Assembly: GCA_017443945.1 (NCBI GenBank) | Contig: JAFSXS010000068.1 | Location: 28,156 to 92,155, forward strand | Origin: Synergistaceae bacterium | Lineage (GTDB): Bacteria; Synergistota; Synergistia; Synergistales; Aminobacteriaceae | Reading direction: 5' to 3' | DNA: 64,000 nucleotides | In this document: positions 33,495 to 41,412 of the stretch, piece by piece | How positions within the stretch are numbered: position 1 is the first letter of the stretch | Layout of the letters: every line of letters begins with the position of its first letter | Notes under the pieces: generated by a model | Seen by the model: only the letters and a program-made list of their open reading frames with translations | Database searches by the model: none | Told to the model about the DNA's origin: nothing | Position numbers and translations under genes: made by a program

Positions 33495-34139
33495 TTAGTC
33501 GTCCTCTTCTAATAATTCCTCAAGGGTAACGACTCCATATTTTAACGCGAGTAATAGTGCTTCTGTCTTGTTGCGTGATCCGAGTTTGTCATAAATCGAC
33601 GCTAAATGAGTCTGCACTGTGCGTTCACTAATAAATAAGCGTTTGGCTACTTCTTTGCTTGATAAACCTTTTGCAGCGAGTAATAAAACTTCTCTTTCCC
33701 TGCCTGAGAGCTGCTCCGGTATAAAATCCTGTTCGCCCATTACCGACGCGACTTCAGGATCCAAATATAAGCCTCCTTTAGCAACTGTATTAATTGCCGT
33801 CGTTAATTCTTTGGGACTAACAGTTTTCAGCACAAAACCGCGCGCACCTGCCCTCAATGAAGCTATTACATATTGCTGCGCGTCATAAGAAGTAAGCATT
33901 ACAATTGCAGTGTTTAAGCCTTCATTCTTGACTCTTTGTGCGACGCTGACTCCATCCATGCCGGGCATACGAATATCTAATAATGCGACATTAGGGCGTA
34001 ATTCCTGAATCAACTGCCACGCGCTTATGCCGTCTTCAGCCTCTGCTACAAGTTTAAAAGTTTCTTCACGCCTGACAAATTCAGCAATTCCCGAACGTGT
34101 CAAAGGGTGATCATCTGCAAGTAAAATAGTTACAGCCAT
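33495..34139 (-). CDS. NarL/FixJ-family response regulator
   Basis: 214 aa. The receiver domain (1-120) has the acidic pair in LLADDHPLTRSG, the phospho-acceptor Asp in VALLDIRMPGMDG and the Lys in VLKTVSPKEL. The C-terminal LuxR-type HTH contains LSGREREVLLLAAKGLSSKE and ISERTVQTHLASIYDKLG. It is followed by its kinase and preceded 42 bp upstream by the HD protein gene, possibly in one transcript with the glycosyltransferase genes. Confidence 0.94.
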   Translation of the reverse strand: MAVTILLADDHPLTRSGIAEFVRREETFKLVAEAEDGISAWQLIQELRPNVALLDIRMPGMDGVSVAQRVKNEGLNTAIVMLTSYDAQQYVIASLRAGARGFVLKTVSPKELTTAINTVAKGGLYLDPEVASVMGEQDFIPEQLSGREREVLLLAAKGLSSKEVAKRLFISERTVQTHLASIYDKLGSRNKTEALLLALKYGVVTLEELLEEDD

Positions 34140-34181
34140 AATAAATAAATCATCTCCATTAAATATAGCAAGAAATTTATA

Positions 34182-34748
34182 TTACATTCCGATTAATTTT
34201 TCAACGGGGCGGAGTGCGATAATAGTTTCGTTTATTACGTCATCGAGGGGCATATTCATTTTTTTAGCACCCTGCTTGATTATTTCGCGATTGACCCCGC
34301 GTGCAAAGGCTTTATCCTTCCATTTTTTCTTTACGGATTTGAGCTCCAGATCCGCAAGGGATTTAGACGGCCTCACTAGTCCAGCAGTTATAATTAATCC
34401 TGTAAGTTCGTCAATAGTAAATAAAGTCTTCTCCATTTGATTAACCGGTTCAACGTCCGAGCAAATGCCATAACCGTGAGAGACTACAGCATGAATAATA
34501 TTTTCATCAATTCCGGCAGCGCGCAAATATTCAGGTGCTAAATGACAGTGCTTGTCTGGTTCTGAGCTTGTCTGCTCCCAGTCGATGTCGTGCAGGATTC
34601 CTACAACGCCCCATAGATTTGGGTCTTCGTGATAGAGTTCTGCAAAATGTCTCATAGTGTTTTCTACGGCGATTGCGTGATGAATATGGGACTCTTCTTT
34701 ATTATATTGCTTCAAGAGGGTTAAAGCCTGTTCTCTTGTTGGTATCAT
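34182..34748 (-). CDS. HD-domain phosphohydrolase-like protein
   Basis: 188 aa. The HD metal-binding pattern is visible: H-rich ESHIHHAIAVENTMRHFA, VGILHDIDWEQ (HD pair), KHCHLAPEYLR and a later D in TIDELTGLI. This small HDIG-type family is common and its substrates are not defined; candidates are nucleotides. It lies 6 bp from the upstream glycosyltransferase gene. Confidence 0.8.
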   Translation of the reverse strand: MIPTREQALTLLKQYNKEESHIHHAIAVENTMRHFAELYHEDPNLWGVVGILHDIDWEQTSSEPDKHCHLAPEYLRAAGIDENIIHAVVSHGYGICSDVEPVNQMEKTLFTIDELTGLIITAGLVRPSKSLADLELKSVKKKWKDKAFARGVNREIIKQGAKKMNMPLDDVINETIIALRPVEKLIGM

Positions 34749-34754
34749 AAATAA

Positions 34755-35681
34755 TCATTCCTTCCAGAAAAAAATTTTACTACGCAGCCATTTTTTAAAT
34801 TTTATCGTAAATAACGCTTTTGCAATGATATTTATTTTGTATGGCCGCAATGATAACGCCTTTAATAACGTAAACAGACATTTTTTATAGTGCTGGTCTT
34901 CCCTATAAAGATATGCTAATCTTACGAGCAAATACCAGTGTGATAATTTATCATGAGCGAGATAATCTTTATTTTTGCTGATTATGACTTCACACGCTTT
35001 TATTAAATTTGTGTTATTGCTGCTAACGTGTTCGCCGTCGTGTAAATGGACTTTCGCGAGGGACTTATTTATGTAAGCGAACTCATAATTTTTTGCGAGT
35101 CTTATCCATGCTTCCCAATCCTCGAAGGCATTTATTTCCTCGTCGAAACCGCCTGCATCAGCAAGACATTTAGTGCGTACAAGAGCTGTCATAGGAATAA
35201 AATTGCACTGAAATAATTTGCGGTATAAATTGTCATCAGGTTTTAATTCGTAAGAAGAAAGTTTTATGATATTGCCTGTGTCGTCATTAATGGAGCAGCA
35301 ATCACAATACACAAGAGCAGTATTATTTGATTTCGCAGCAAAAATTTCTAACTGTTCAGCGAGTTTTTCAGGGAGCCATTCATCATCGTCATCAAGATAA
35401 GCAATAAATTCATAATTATTTGTCATGGCAAAATTTAGCGCGGTATTTCTTGCATGAGAGACACCATAATTTTTATCGTGCTGAATATAAGTTATCCGCT
35501 CATCTTCTGCGCACCATTTTTCGGCCAAGCACTTAACGTCATTGCGTAAAATATAATCCTGCGGGCTGTCGTCTACTATTAATAAATGCCAATCTTTATA
35601 TGTCTGGTTTACGACACTTTTTATTGCTCGTTCCAGCATTTCTGGCGGACGCTTATATGTAGTTATTACTGCAAGAATCAT
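34755..35681 (-). CDS. Family 2 glycosyltransferase (tandem copy 1)
   Basis: 308 aa GT-A enzyme. N-terminus ILAVITTYKRPPEMLERAI, sugar-nucleotide-binding IVDDSPQ, YLDDDDEWLPEKLA (the DxD region) and a late FEDWEAWIRLA segment. Its first 84 codons or so are nearly identical at the DNA level to the upstream paralogue, while the C-terminal half has diverged. It starts on the last base of the paralogue's stop codon. The acceptor is unknown. Confidence 0.9.
   Translation of the reverse strand: MILAVITTYKRPPEMLERAIKSVVNQTYKDWHLLIVDDSPQDYILRNDVKCLAEKWCAEDERITYIQHDKNYGVSHARNTALNFAMTNNYEFIAYLDDDDEWLPEKLAEQLEIFAAKSNNTALVYCDCCSINDDTGNIIKLSSYELKPDDNLYRKLFQCNFIPMTALVRTKCLADAGGFDEEINAFEDWEAWIRLAKNYEFAYINKSLAKVHLHDGEHVSSNNTNLIKACEVIISKNKDYLAHDKLSHWYLLVRLAYLYREDQHYKKCLFTLLKALSLRPYKINIIAKALFTIKFKKWLRSKIFFWKE
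35430..35681 (-). repeat. Near-identical 252-bp duplication, copy 1 (5' end of GT copy 1)
   Basis: Matches 36437-36688 with two mismatches that I can see (in the CATCT(T/A)CTGCG and CATT(G/A)CGTAA contexts). Such a long direct repeat within 1 kb can recombine. Confidence 0.9.
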
Positions 35682-36688
35682 TAATTATTCGCTCCCTTCA
35701 GTTTGTGCTTCAGCCAATAAAATAATTTAGGGCTAGAGTCTTTCAGAAAATTTTTACACATTCTATCTGTAATTCGATAAAATAAAAATGAATTTTCTGC
35801 GAGCTTAAAAGGTTTCAATTTCACAGCTTTGAACCACGCATTAAACTGTTTGATATAATTCTTGTTCTTCTCCATTAGCATTAAATTTATTAAACCTATC
35901 AGCATTTTTCTATATAAATCCAGCTCATTAATTGAAACAAGATAATCAGCATTTTTATTGATAACATGTTCAGAGCCTAATATAAAATTTTGCATATTGC
36001 TGTTTACGCGTTCCCCATAATTGTGAGAATGTACTTTTGCAAGAGCTTTGTCAATGTATACAAATTTATAGTGTCTTGCAATTCTTAGCCATATATCCCA
36101 ATCTTCAAGAGCCTTCATTTTTTCGTCAAAACCTCCGATCTTAGCCAGACATTTTGTGCGTACCATAGTAGTCATATATATAAAATTACGGCGGCACAAA
36201 GCTAAATAAGTATTCTTTTCTCTATCTTGCCTAGTCATTAATGTATTCACATCCTGATATTTTATTTCGCCTGTCAGATCATTGACAAAATAAATATCGC
36301 AATACACAACAGCGGCATTTTCTCCCGCAGAATTAAAACATGAAATTTGTTCAGCGAGTTTCTCAGGGAGCCATTCATCATCGTCATCAAGATATGCAAT
36401 GAACTCATACCCCCCCCCCCCCTCAGTATTTAATGCAAAATTTAGCGCGGTATTTCTTGCATGAGAGACACCATAATTTTTATCGTGCTGAATATAAGTT
36501 ATCCGCTCATCTACTGCGCACCATTTTTCGGCCAAGCACTTAACGTCATTACGTAAAATATAATCCTGCGGGCTGTCGTCTACTATTAATAAATGCCAAT
36601 CTTTATATGTCTGGTTTACGACACTTTTTATTGCTCGTTCCAGCATTTCTGGCGGACGCTTATATGTAGTTATTACTGCAAGAATCAT
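35681..36688 (-). CDS. Family 2 glycosyltransferase (tandem copy 2) with a poly-G tract
   Basis: 335 aa GT-A enzyme with the same first 84 residues or so as its neighbour (one amino-acid difference, A/V or E/V around residue 59). It then has a glycine run (TEGGGGYEF) encoded by 13 consecutive G, followed by the shared YLDDDDEWLPEKLAEQ. With 13 G the frame is open; 12 or 14 would truncate it after about 90 residues. This is the hallmark of slipped-strand phase variation of a surface-glycan enzyme. It is preceded 51 bp upstream by two unknown membrane-protein genes. Confidence 0.88.
   Translation of the reverse strand: MILAVITTYKRPPEMLERAIKSVVNQTYKDWHLLIVDDSPQDYILRNDVKCLAEKWCAVDERITYIQHDKNYGVSHARNTALNFALNTEGGGGYEFIAYLDDDDEWLPEKLAEQISCFNSAGENAAVVYCDIYFVNDLTGEIKYQDVNTLMTRQDREKNTYLALCRRNFIYMTTMVRTKCLAKIGGFDEKMKALEDWDIWLRIARHYKFVYIDKALAKVHSHNYGERVNSNMQNFILGSEHVINKNADYLVSINELDLYRKMLIGLINLMLMEKNKNYIKQFNAWFKAVKLKPFKLAENSFLFYRITDRMCKNFLKDSSPKLFYWLKHKLKGANN
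36410..36422 (-). repeat. Homopolymeric G13 tract inside a glycosyltransferase gene
   Basis: Thirteen C on the plus strand (13 G in the coding strand), in the middle of the DxD-proximal region. It is out of character for AT-rich DNA and absent from the sister gene at the same position. Confidence 0.95.
36437..36688 (-). repeat. Near-identical 252-bp duplication, copy 2 (5' end of GT copy 2)
   Basis: Partner of 35430-35681. The copies end exactly at the two start codons; 5' flanks differ. Confidence 0.9.
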
Positions 36689-36739
36689 GATAATTTTTCG
36701 CTCCTGATAAAATTTTCTGTAATTATAGCTTGAATCACG

Positions 36740-37102
36740 TTATTTGCGCATGATTTCCCGAATATGAGCGAGTATATTTTTTGCTTCAGTAAATGCCGTC
36801 CACACAAGAATAAAATAAGGCCCCGACAGAACAACACCCTGAAGAATGAAAAATATCGTAGAGTCCTTCACAAATAACAGCGTCGGAGTCAAAATTATAA
36901 ATATCTTGAGAGTCAAATAACGCCGTCTTGAAATTTTCCCGTTTATGTCGTCGCACAATTTAAGAAACATCCATAACATAGCAATATCTGCAAAACTGCA
37001 CAACAAGCCCGCTAATCTCGTACCGGCCATATAAATTTCATTGCGGTAATTTCTGCTTATCCATAGAAATAAATTATCAAGTACGCTAATAAAATCGTTC
37101 AT
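36740..37102 (-). CDS. Small membrane protein of unknown function
   Basis: 120 aa with three likely membrane segments (about 27-48, 66-80, 85-105) and a charged C-terminus. I recognise no family. It lies 6 bp downstream of another membrane-protein gene and 51 bp upstream of the glycosyltransferases, so a role in the same envelope pathway is possible. The alternation of hydrophobic stretches and Arg/Lys loops supports a real coding frame. Confidence 0.6.
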   Translation of the reverse strand: MNDFISVLDNLFLWISRNYRNEIYMAGTRLAGLLCSFADIAMLWMFLKLCDDINGKISRRRYLTLKIFIILTPTLLFVKDSTIFFILQGVVLSGPYFILVWTAFTEAKNILAHIREIMRK

Positions 37103-37108
37103 TTGTTA

Positions 37109-37684
37109 TCACCCGTTAAATTTATTCTCATGGACAGCACGATAAAATTTATATAACAGCACTGCACCGGCTATTTCGAGAGGCACATAAAAAAAGTTTG
37201 ACAGCTGAACAAATGCCCGCCCTACCCATAAATAAGCGTTCATTGAAATTCTTTGCGTCAACGAGGCATGAATCGAACCTGCAATATAACCGGCACAAAT
37301 TAAGCAGATAATCATAATCACTGCCAAATCAGCCCAAATCGTAGAACGCACACAAGCAAGCCCGTAACGATATAATTTATATATTCTGAAGGTGTATAGT
37401 AACAGCAACGAGTCAAATAATATCATTGCAGCACATAAAGTGATTCTTATTGTCCATGCATAAAAATTTTTTCGGCCAAATCGCAGCATAGTTGACAAAA
37501 ATTTTATTGATAGTTCCTGCTCAAAGCTCAGAATCACGAGAACAGCAAACAAAATTATTTGAGTCATTATAATCCGTCTCAAGCTCTGCCCGTTTGGTAT
37601 AAGTCCTTCATATATGTATTTCACTCCGCAAAAACAACACTGCTGAATGAATACCCAGAATAATTCAAGCGACTTGTCAATCAA
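37109..37684 (-). CDS. Membrane protein of unknown function
   Basis: 191 aa with four to five membrane segments (about 38-55, 78-102, 120-140, 160-180). No recognisable motif. It starts the minus-strand run that continues through the glycosyltransferases to the two-component genes, and is divergent from cbiK. It shares general style with the next gene (paired polytopic proteins with aromatic and cationic loops), which suggests that the two work together. Confidence 0.6.
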   Translation of the reverse strand: MIDKSLELFWVFIQQCCFCGVKYIYEGLIPNGQSLRRIIMTQIILFAVLVILSFEQELSIKFLSTMLRFGRKNFYAWTIRITLCAAMILFDSLLLLYTFRIYKLYRYGLACVRSTIWADLAVIMIICLICAGYIAGSIHASLTQRISMNAYLWVGRAFVQLSNFFYVPLEIAGAVLLYKFYRAVHENKFNG

Positions 37685-37791
37685 GAAATAATAATCGTAT
37701 ATTATAAACAGCTCCCCTCATTAATTTTAGCGAACGAATAAATAATTATAGCGTATAATTTGACTCATATTAAATTTGGAGGTTTGACACT

Positions 37792-38673
37792 ATGAACAAA
37801 TTTTTATGTGCGTTTATTATTGCATGTTTACTAATTCCGGCGGGGTCATTTGCTGCCGAGACTGACTCTCAGAAATCGGCTATTCTTGTTGTCTCGTTTG
37901 GAACGTCCGTCCCTGAAGCGCGCAAGTCAATCGACAATTTAGTCAATGCTGCACGGGAAAATTTTCCTGATTCAGAAGTCCGGCTCTCGTTCACGTCAAA
38001 TATAATCAGGCGCAAAATAGCGGAGTCAGGCGACATTATAGACACTCCATTAACTGCACTTGCAAAATTAAATGACGAAAGATTCACGGATATTTATGTA
38101 ATGCCTACTCACATGATTCCCGGCAAAGAGTATGACGAGCTAAAAAATGTTGTCGACGCTTTCAGAACTTTACACGGCAAATACGGATTTAAACGCTTAA
38201 AACTGGGAGTCCCGTTCCTCAACAGCCCGCACGACTGCGCAGGAATGGCCGATTTATTAATGATTAGATTCAAATCACAATTAGCAGACAAAGAGACAGC
38301 AATTATTTTAATGGGACATGGAACGCCGGAACATTTTGCAAACGCTCTCTACTCTCAATTACAATTAGCACTGGATCAACGGGCTTACGGAAAATTTTTT
38401 ATCGGAACTGTTGAAGCTGCACCGTTAATAAATGATGTTATCGCGAGATTAAAGCGTCATCCGGAAATAAAAAAATTAGTCCTGAGTCCCCTAATGATCG
38501 TAGCAGGAGATCACGCACATAATGACTTGGCTAGCGTTGAAGATTCAGACTCGTGGCTTAATGTCCTGAAGAAAAACGGTTATGAAAATATTTCTACATA
38601 TCTTGTCGGACTTGGTGAGGACGAGAATATAAAGCGCGAATTTGTGAGGCAGATTCTTGAGCTTATGGACTAG
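37792..38673 (+). CDS. cbiK: Exported sirohydrochlorin cobaltochelatase CbiK
   Basis: 293 aa with a clear signal peptide (MNKFLCAFIIACLLIPAGSFA). The mature part opens AILVVSFGTSVPEARKSI and has the metal-site histidines: YVMPTHMIPGKEY, ILMGHGTPEHF and VAGDHAHNDLAS. This is the CbiK class of type II chelatases, which insert Co2+ (or Fe2+) into sirohydrochlorin. Export is known for the periplasmic CbiK-P of Desulfovibrio, where a heme- or metal-transport role has been proposed. A TATAAT lies at 37754-37759 and GGAGG before the ATG. It overlaps the permease gene by 17 bp. Confidence 0.9.
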   Translation: MNKFLCAFIIACLLIPAGSFAAETDSQKSAILVVSFGTSVPEARKSIDNLVNAARENFPDSEVRLSFTSNIIRRKIAESGDIIDTPLTALAKLNDERFTDIYVMPTHMIPGKEYDELKNVVDAFRTLHGKYGFKRLKLGVPFLNSPHDCAGMADLLMIRFKSQLADKETAIILMGHGTPEHFANALYSQLQLALDQRAYGKFFIGTVEAAPLINDVIARLKRHPEIKKLVLSPLMIVAGDHAHNDLASVEDSDSWLNVLKKNGYENISTYLVGLGEDENIKREFVRQILELMD

Positions 38674-39586
38674 TATAATTTTTCTGATATTAATATCTTT
38701 ATGGCGAATCACTTCGGGCGAATGGGATATAAATTTGCCTGAAGTTTTTTATCTGCTCATTAACGGCGGAGAATCGTATAAAGCTCTTGTTATTCGTGCT
38801 GTGAGGCTGCCGCGCTTGTTGTGTTCAATTGGGACGGGGGGATTATTGAGCGTTTCAGGAGTAATTTTGCAGGGCTTGCTTGCGAATCCGTTATCAGAAC
38901 CCTACACACTGGGTATAGCGTCGGGGGCTGCGTTTGGTGCGTCGATAGGGATACTTGCGGGAAATTTTTTTATTATGCCTTGTGCGCTTGGAGGTGCGTT
39001 AATTTCTCTTGCATTGACGGGGATAATTGCGCTGAAATCCGGAAATAATGCGATAATTTTAGCTGGAGTTATCTCAAATGCGATTTTGTCAGCTGGAGTT
39101 ACGTTTTTAAAATCTATTTCGGGCGATAAATTGGGCTCAATAGTTTTATGGTTGATGGGGAGTTTTTCGGGAGCTGGATTTAATGACGTTCGCGCAATTT
39201 TTTTCGGGGTTGTGCTTGTGATAGTGCCTGCGTTTATTCTTGCGCCTTTAGTTGATGCAATGTCGTTAGGTCAAGACAGGGCTGCGGTTGTAGGAGTGAA
39301 TGAAAATTTTGTGAGAATAATTTTATTGCTTACGACTTCTGCGGGGACTGCATTAGCTGTAAGTTCATTCGGTGTGATAGGCTTTGTAGGTCTTGCTGTG
39401 CCTCATATTGCGAGAAAATTAGCGGGTGCTGCTCACAGAAAATTAATTATTCACGCGTTTTTTGTTGGTGCCTGCTTGATGACTCTTGCTGACGGACTTG
39501 CTCAAAAATTAGGGGAACTGCCTGCGGGAGTGATTACAGCTTTATCGGGAGGGCCGTTTTTCTGCTGGCTGCTTGCTAGAAAGTGA
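38657..39586 (+). CDS. FecCD/BtuC-type ABC permease (metal-chelate or corrinoid), orphan
   Basis: 309 aa from a TTG inside the end of cbiK (GAGG 10 nt upstream). About nine membrane segments, with family motifs VRLPRLLCSIGTGGLLSVSG, GLLANPLSEPYTLGIASGAA, and FVGLAVPHIARKLAG, the cytoplasmic loop that contacts the ATPase. These permeases import siderophores, heme or cobalamin. Neither an ATPase nor a binding protein is adjacent, so the partners must be elsewhere or have been lost. Confidence 0.88.
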   Translation: MSLWTSIIFLILISLWRITSGEWDINLPEVFYLLINGGESYKALVIRAVRLPRLLCSIGTGGLLSVSGVILQGLLANPLSEPYTLGIASGAAFGASIGILAGNFFIMPCALGGALISLALTGIIALKSGNNAIILAGVISNAILSAGVTFLKSISGDKLGSIVLWLMGSFSGAGFNDVRAIFFGVVLVIVPAFILAPLVDAMSLGQDRAAVVGVNENFVRIILLLTTSAGTALAVSSFGVIGFVGLAVPHIARKLAGAAHRKLIIHAFFVGACLMTLADGLAQKLGELPAGVITALSGGPFFCWLLARK

Positions 39587-39592
39587 GAAAAA

Positions 39593-39985
39593 TTATAGTG
39601 TCCAGTCGTCTAAAAATAGGCCGTTAATGCGTGAAAATTCATTTATGTTATTTGTAACGAGAACACATCCGAGAGATTTTACAGTTGCAGCTATTATTAA
39701 ATCATTGAAGCCTATACGCCCAAGGTCTGCTCTGATTTCCCCATAAATTTTTGTCATAGAGTCATCGAACGGGACAATCTCGAAAGGTTCGCAAAATGTC
39801 ATGACTCTTTCAAGCTCCTGATCCGGTTTTACACTTTTCATAGCTCCTGTGAGTAATTCAGCTTTTACGATTGAAGGCAGCTTGATATAATTAGTAACAG
39901 CATTGACACGATTAAATAGACTTTCATTGCGGCCTCTCATGTAAAATATACGTATGTTACTGTCAAGATAATAAAATTTATTCAT
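39593..39985 (-). CDS. PIN-domain (VapC-like) toxin
   Basis: 130 aa from the ATG at 39985, which overlaps the antitoxin end by 8 bp; a longer frame from 40009 would overlap more. The PIN-domain acidic residues are visible: YYLDSNI (Asp near residue 8), PSIVKAELL (Glu) and GFNDLIIAATVK (Asp). The C-terminal VLVTNNINEFSRI is a typical end. VapC-like toxins are ribonucleases that cut tRNA or rRNA. Confidence 0.85.
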   Translation of the reverse strand: MNKFYYLDSNIRIFYMRGRNESLFNRVNAVTNYIKLPSIVKAELLTGAMKSVKPDQELERVMTFCEPFEIVPFDDSMTKIYGEIRADLGRIGFNDLIIAATVKSLGCVLVTNNINEFSRINGLFLDDWTL

Positions 39986-40169
39986 TGTTAAGTGCATTCT
40001 TAATTTCACAATCAGGAATAATATACGCGTCTCTAGGCCTTACAAAAGTTTCATCCTGTATTGAACCGTATGTTTCGCGCGACCATGCTTTCCAGCCTTC
40101 CGGAGTATTATAATCAAAAGTTTTAATTCTTAATTTGCGCCCGTTAAAATCGATTTCTTTATATTTCAT
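39978..40169 (-). CDS. Putative antitoxin of the PIN-domain pair
   Basis: 63 aa directly upstream of and overlapping the toxin gene, the usual antitoxin-toxin arrangement. I do not recognise the sequence as VapB, Phd or MazE. It has a basic N-terminal half and an acidic C-terminal end. It is called antitoxin from position and size only. Confidence 0.6.
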   Translation of the reverse strand: MKYKEIDFNGRKLRIKTFDYNTPEGWKAWSRETYGSIQDETFVRPRDAYIIPDCEIKNALNNE

Positions 40170-40214
40170 GTGTATATGCCTCGCTTGATTGAACTATTAA
40201 TCATTATAGCATTA

Positions 40215-40330
40215 AACATTTTCTGAAAACTATGACAAAATATTTTTATTTGCAAAAAATTTGTTCTATGTGTGCGACCCGTTTTTTATCGTCTGTAATT
40301 ATAAATGCACGTTCCCGAAAGACTTTAAAA
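40215..40330 (+). repeat. Dispersed intergenic repeat family C, copy 2
   Basis: Shares the AAAACTATGACAAAATATTTT left block, a TTGTTCTATGTGTGCGACCCG middle block and TAATTATAAATGCACGTTCCCGA right block with 1874-2013. It is shorter in the middle. Confidence 0.7.
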
Positions 40331-40405
40331 TTTTGTGAGCTTGCATTACCCAGAAAAAAATCGTGATATAATTGCAATATCATCAAATTTTACGCGAAAG
40401 GACTC

Positions 40406-40435
40406 TTGACAAATACAAAAAATGGCCTCTATAAT
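40406..40435 (+). promoter_or_regulatory. Consensus sigma-70-type promoter
   Basis: TTGACA (40406-40411), an 18-bp spacer and TATAAT (40430-40435). Transcription would start near 40442, inside the ACACG repeat, which places the only upstream start codons of the next gene inside the promoter. Confidence 0.65.
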
Positions 40436-41379
40436 TGACACGACACGACACGACACTACACGACACACCTTTATTACGCTTTTCAGGAAATGTCTGCGGG
40501 GGATTCTGTTGGGAAGAATTAACCCTTAATCGTTGGCAAGATCCAAAATGTTTAGAGCGATACGGCTTTAAAGTCTACTCACAAAATGACGAGGACGGAA
40601 TCATACAAGAAATTTTTAACAGAATCGGCACCACTGACAAAAGATTTATAGAATTTGGGGTACAGGACGGACTTGAATCTAATGCACATTATTTGCTGCA
40701 TAAAGGCTGGTCGGGCTTATGGCTCGAAGGTTCACCCGATTACGTCAAGCAAATTCACACAAAATTTAAACCTGTCATTAAATCCGGTCAACTACGAGTC
40801 AAGAACGCATTTATAACGCGCGACAACATCAACGAATTATTTATCAGCGAAAATTTTACGGGCGAAATAGATTTATTATCTATCGACATCGACGGCAATG
40901 ATTATTATGTCTGGCAGGCAGTCAAAGCAGTTAATCCCAGAGTCGTAATAATCGAATATAACGGGAAATTTCCGCCGGACTTAGACTGGAAAATGGCATA
41001 TAACGCAAATCACATTTGGGACGGTTCAGACTGGCAGGGAGCGTCGTTAAAAGCTCTTGAACTTCTTGGCCGCGAGTTAGGTTATCAACTTGCAGGAACA
41101 AATTTTAACGGTGTAAACGCGTTTTTTGTGCGCAAGGATTTGGCGGACGATAAATTTATTACTCCTGCGACGGCTGAAAATCTCTATAACTCGTTCAGAA
41201 GCGATGTAAAATTTGTAATTAGTCATTTTGCGCGCTATTGTCTGGTAAATCAGCAGGAAAATTTTGGCTGGCTTAATTATTACGACGACGGAAAGAAACC
41301 AGAACCCAAGCCCAAACCTGTTAGACGCTTCCTCAGAAAAATTATTTACAAAATCGGCAAGGCATGGCGCAACGGTTAA
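40435..41379 (+). CDS. SAM-dependent methyltransferase-like protein of surface-glycan clusters, 5' end uncertain
   Basis: Up to 314 aa. The recognisable part starts near DPKCLERYGFKVYSQNDEDG and continues with FIEFGVQDGLESN (glycine-rich SAM-type loop), GLWLEGSP, EIDLLSIDIDGNDYY and RVVIIEYNGK. This is the FkbM-like family often found in LPS or capsule gene clusters. A C-terminal KPEPKPKPVRR linker ends in a basic tail. The open frame begins at a TTG inside a -10 box and a tandem repeat, and has no ATG/GTG/TTG after the predicted transcription start. An ATG at 40422 is in another frame and stops at 40522. The gene may be phase-OFF, frameshifted, or use an unseen start. Confidence 0.65.
   Translation: MTRHDTTLHDTPLLRFSGNVCGGFCWEELTLNRWQDPKCLERYGFKVYSQNDEDGIIQEIFNRIGTTDKRFIEFGVQDGLESNAHYLLHKGWSGLWLEGSPDYVKQIHTKFKPVIKSGQLRVKNAFITRDNINELFISENFTGEIDLLSIDIDGNDYYVWQAVKAVNPRVVIIEYNGKFPPDLDWKMAYNANHIWDGSDWQGASLKALELLGRELGYQLAGTNFNGVNAFFVRKDLADDKFITPATAENLYNSFRSDVKFVISHFARYCLVNQQENFGWLNYYDDGKKPEPKPKPVRRFLRKIIYKIGKAWRNG
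40438..40467 (+). repeat. Pentanucleotide tandem repeat (ACACG)6, imperfect
   Basis: Six consecutive 5-mers: ACACG x3, ACACT, ACACG, ACACA. Because 5 is not a multiple of 3, a change of copy number alters the reading frame across the repeat. Confidence 0.92.
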
Positions 41380-41382
41380 AAA

Positions 41383-41405
41383 AGGGGATTCCGCTCCCCT
41401 CTACT
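41383..41405 (-). terminator. Intrinsic terminator between converging genes
   Basis: AGGGGA (41383-41388) pairs with TCCCCT (41395-41400). Read on the minus strand it is followed by seven T, so it best serves the secreted-protein gene; it may also stop the methyltransferase transcript. Confidence 0.75.
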
Positions 41406-41412
41406 AAATTTT

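Noticed and set aside
34755..36688. Assembly duplication as the reason for the two glycosyltransferases
   Set aside because: The 3' halves and flanks differ clearly, so two real genes are present; only the first 252 bp are near-identical.
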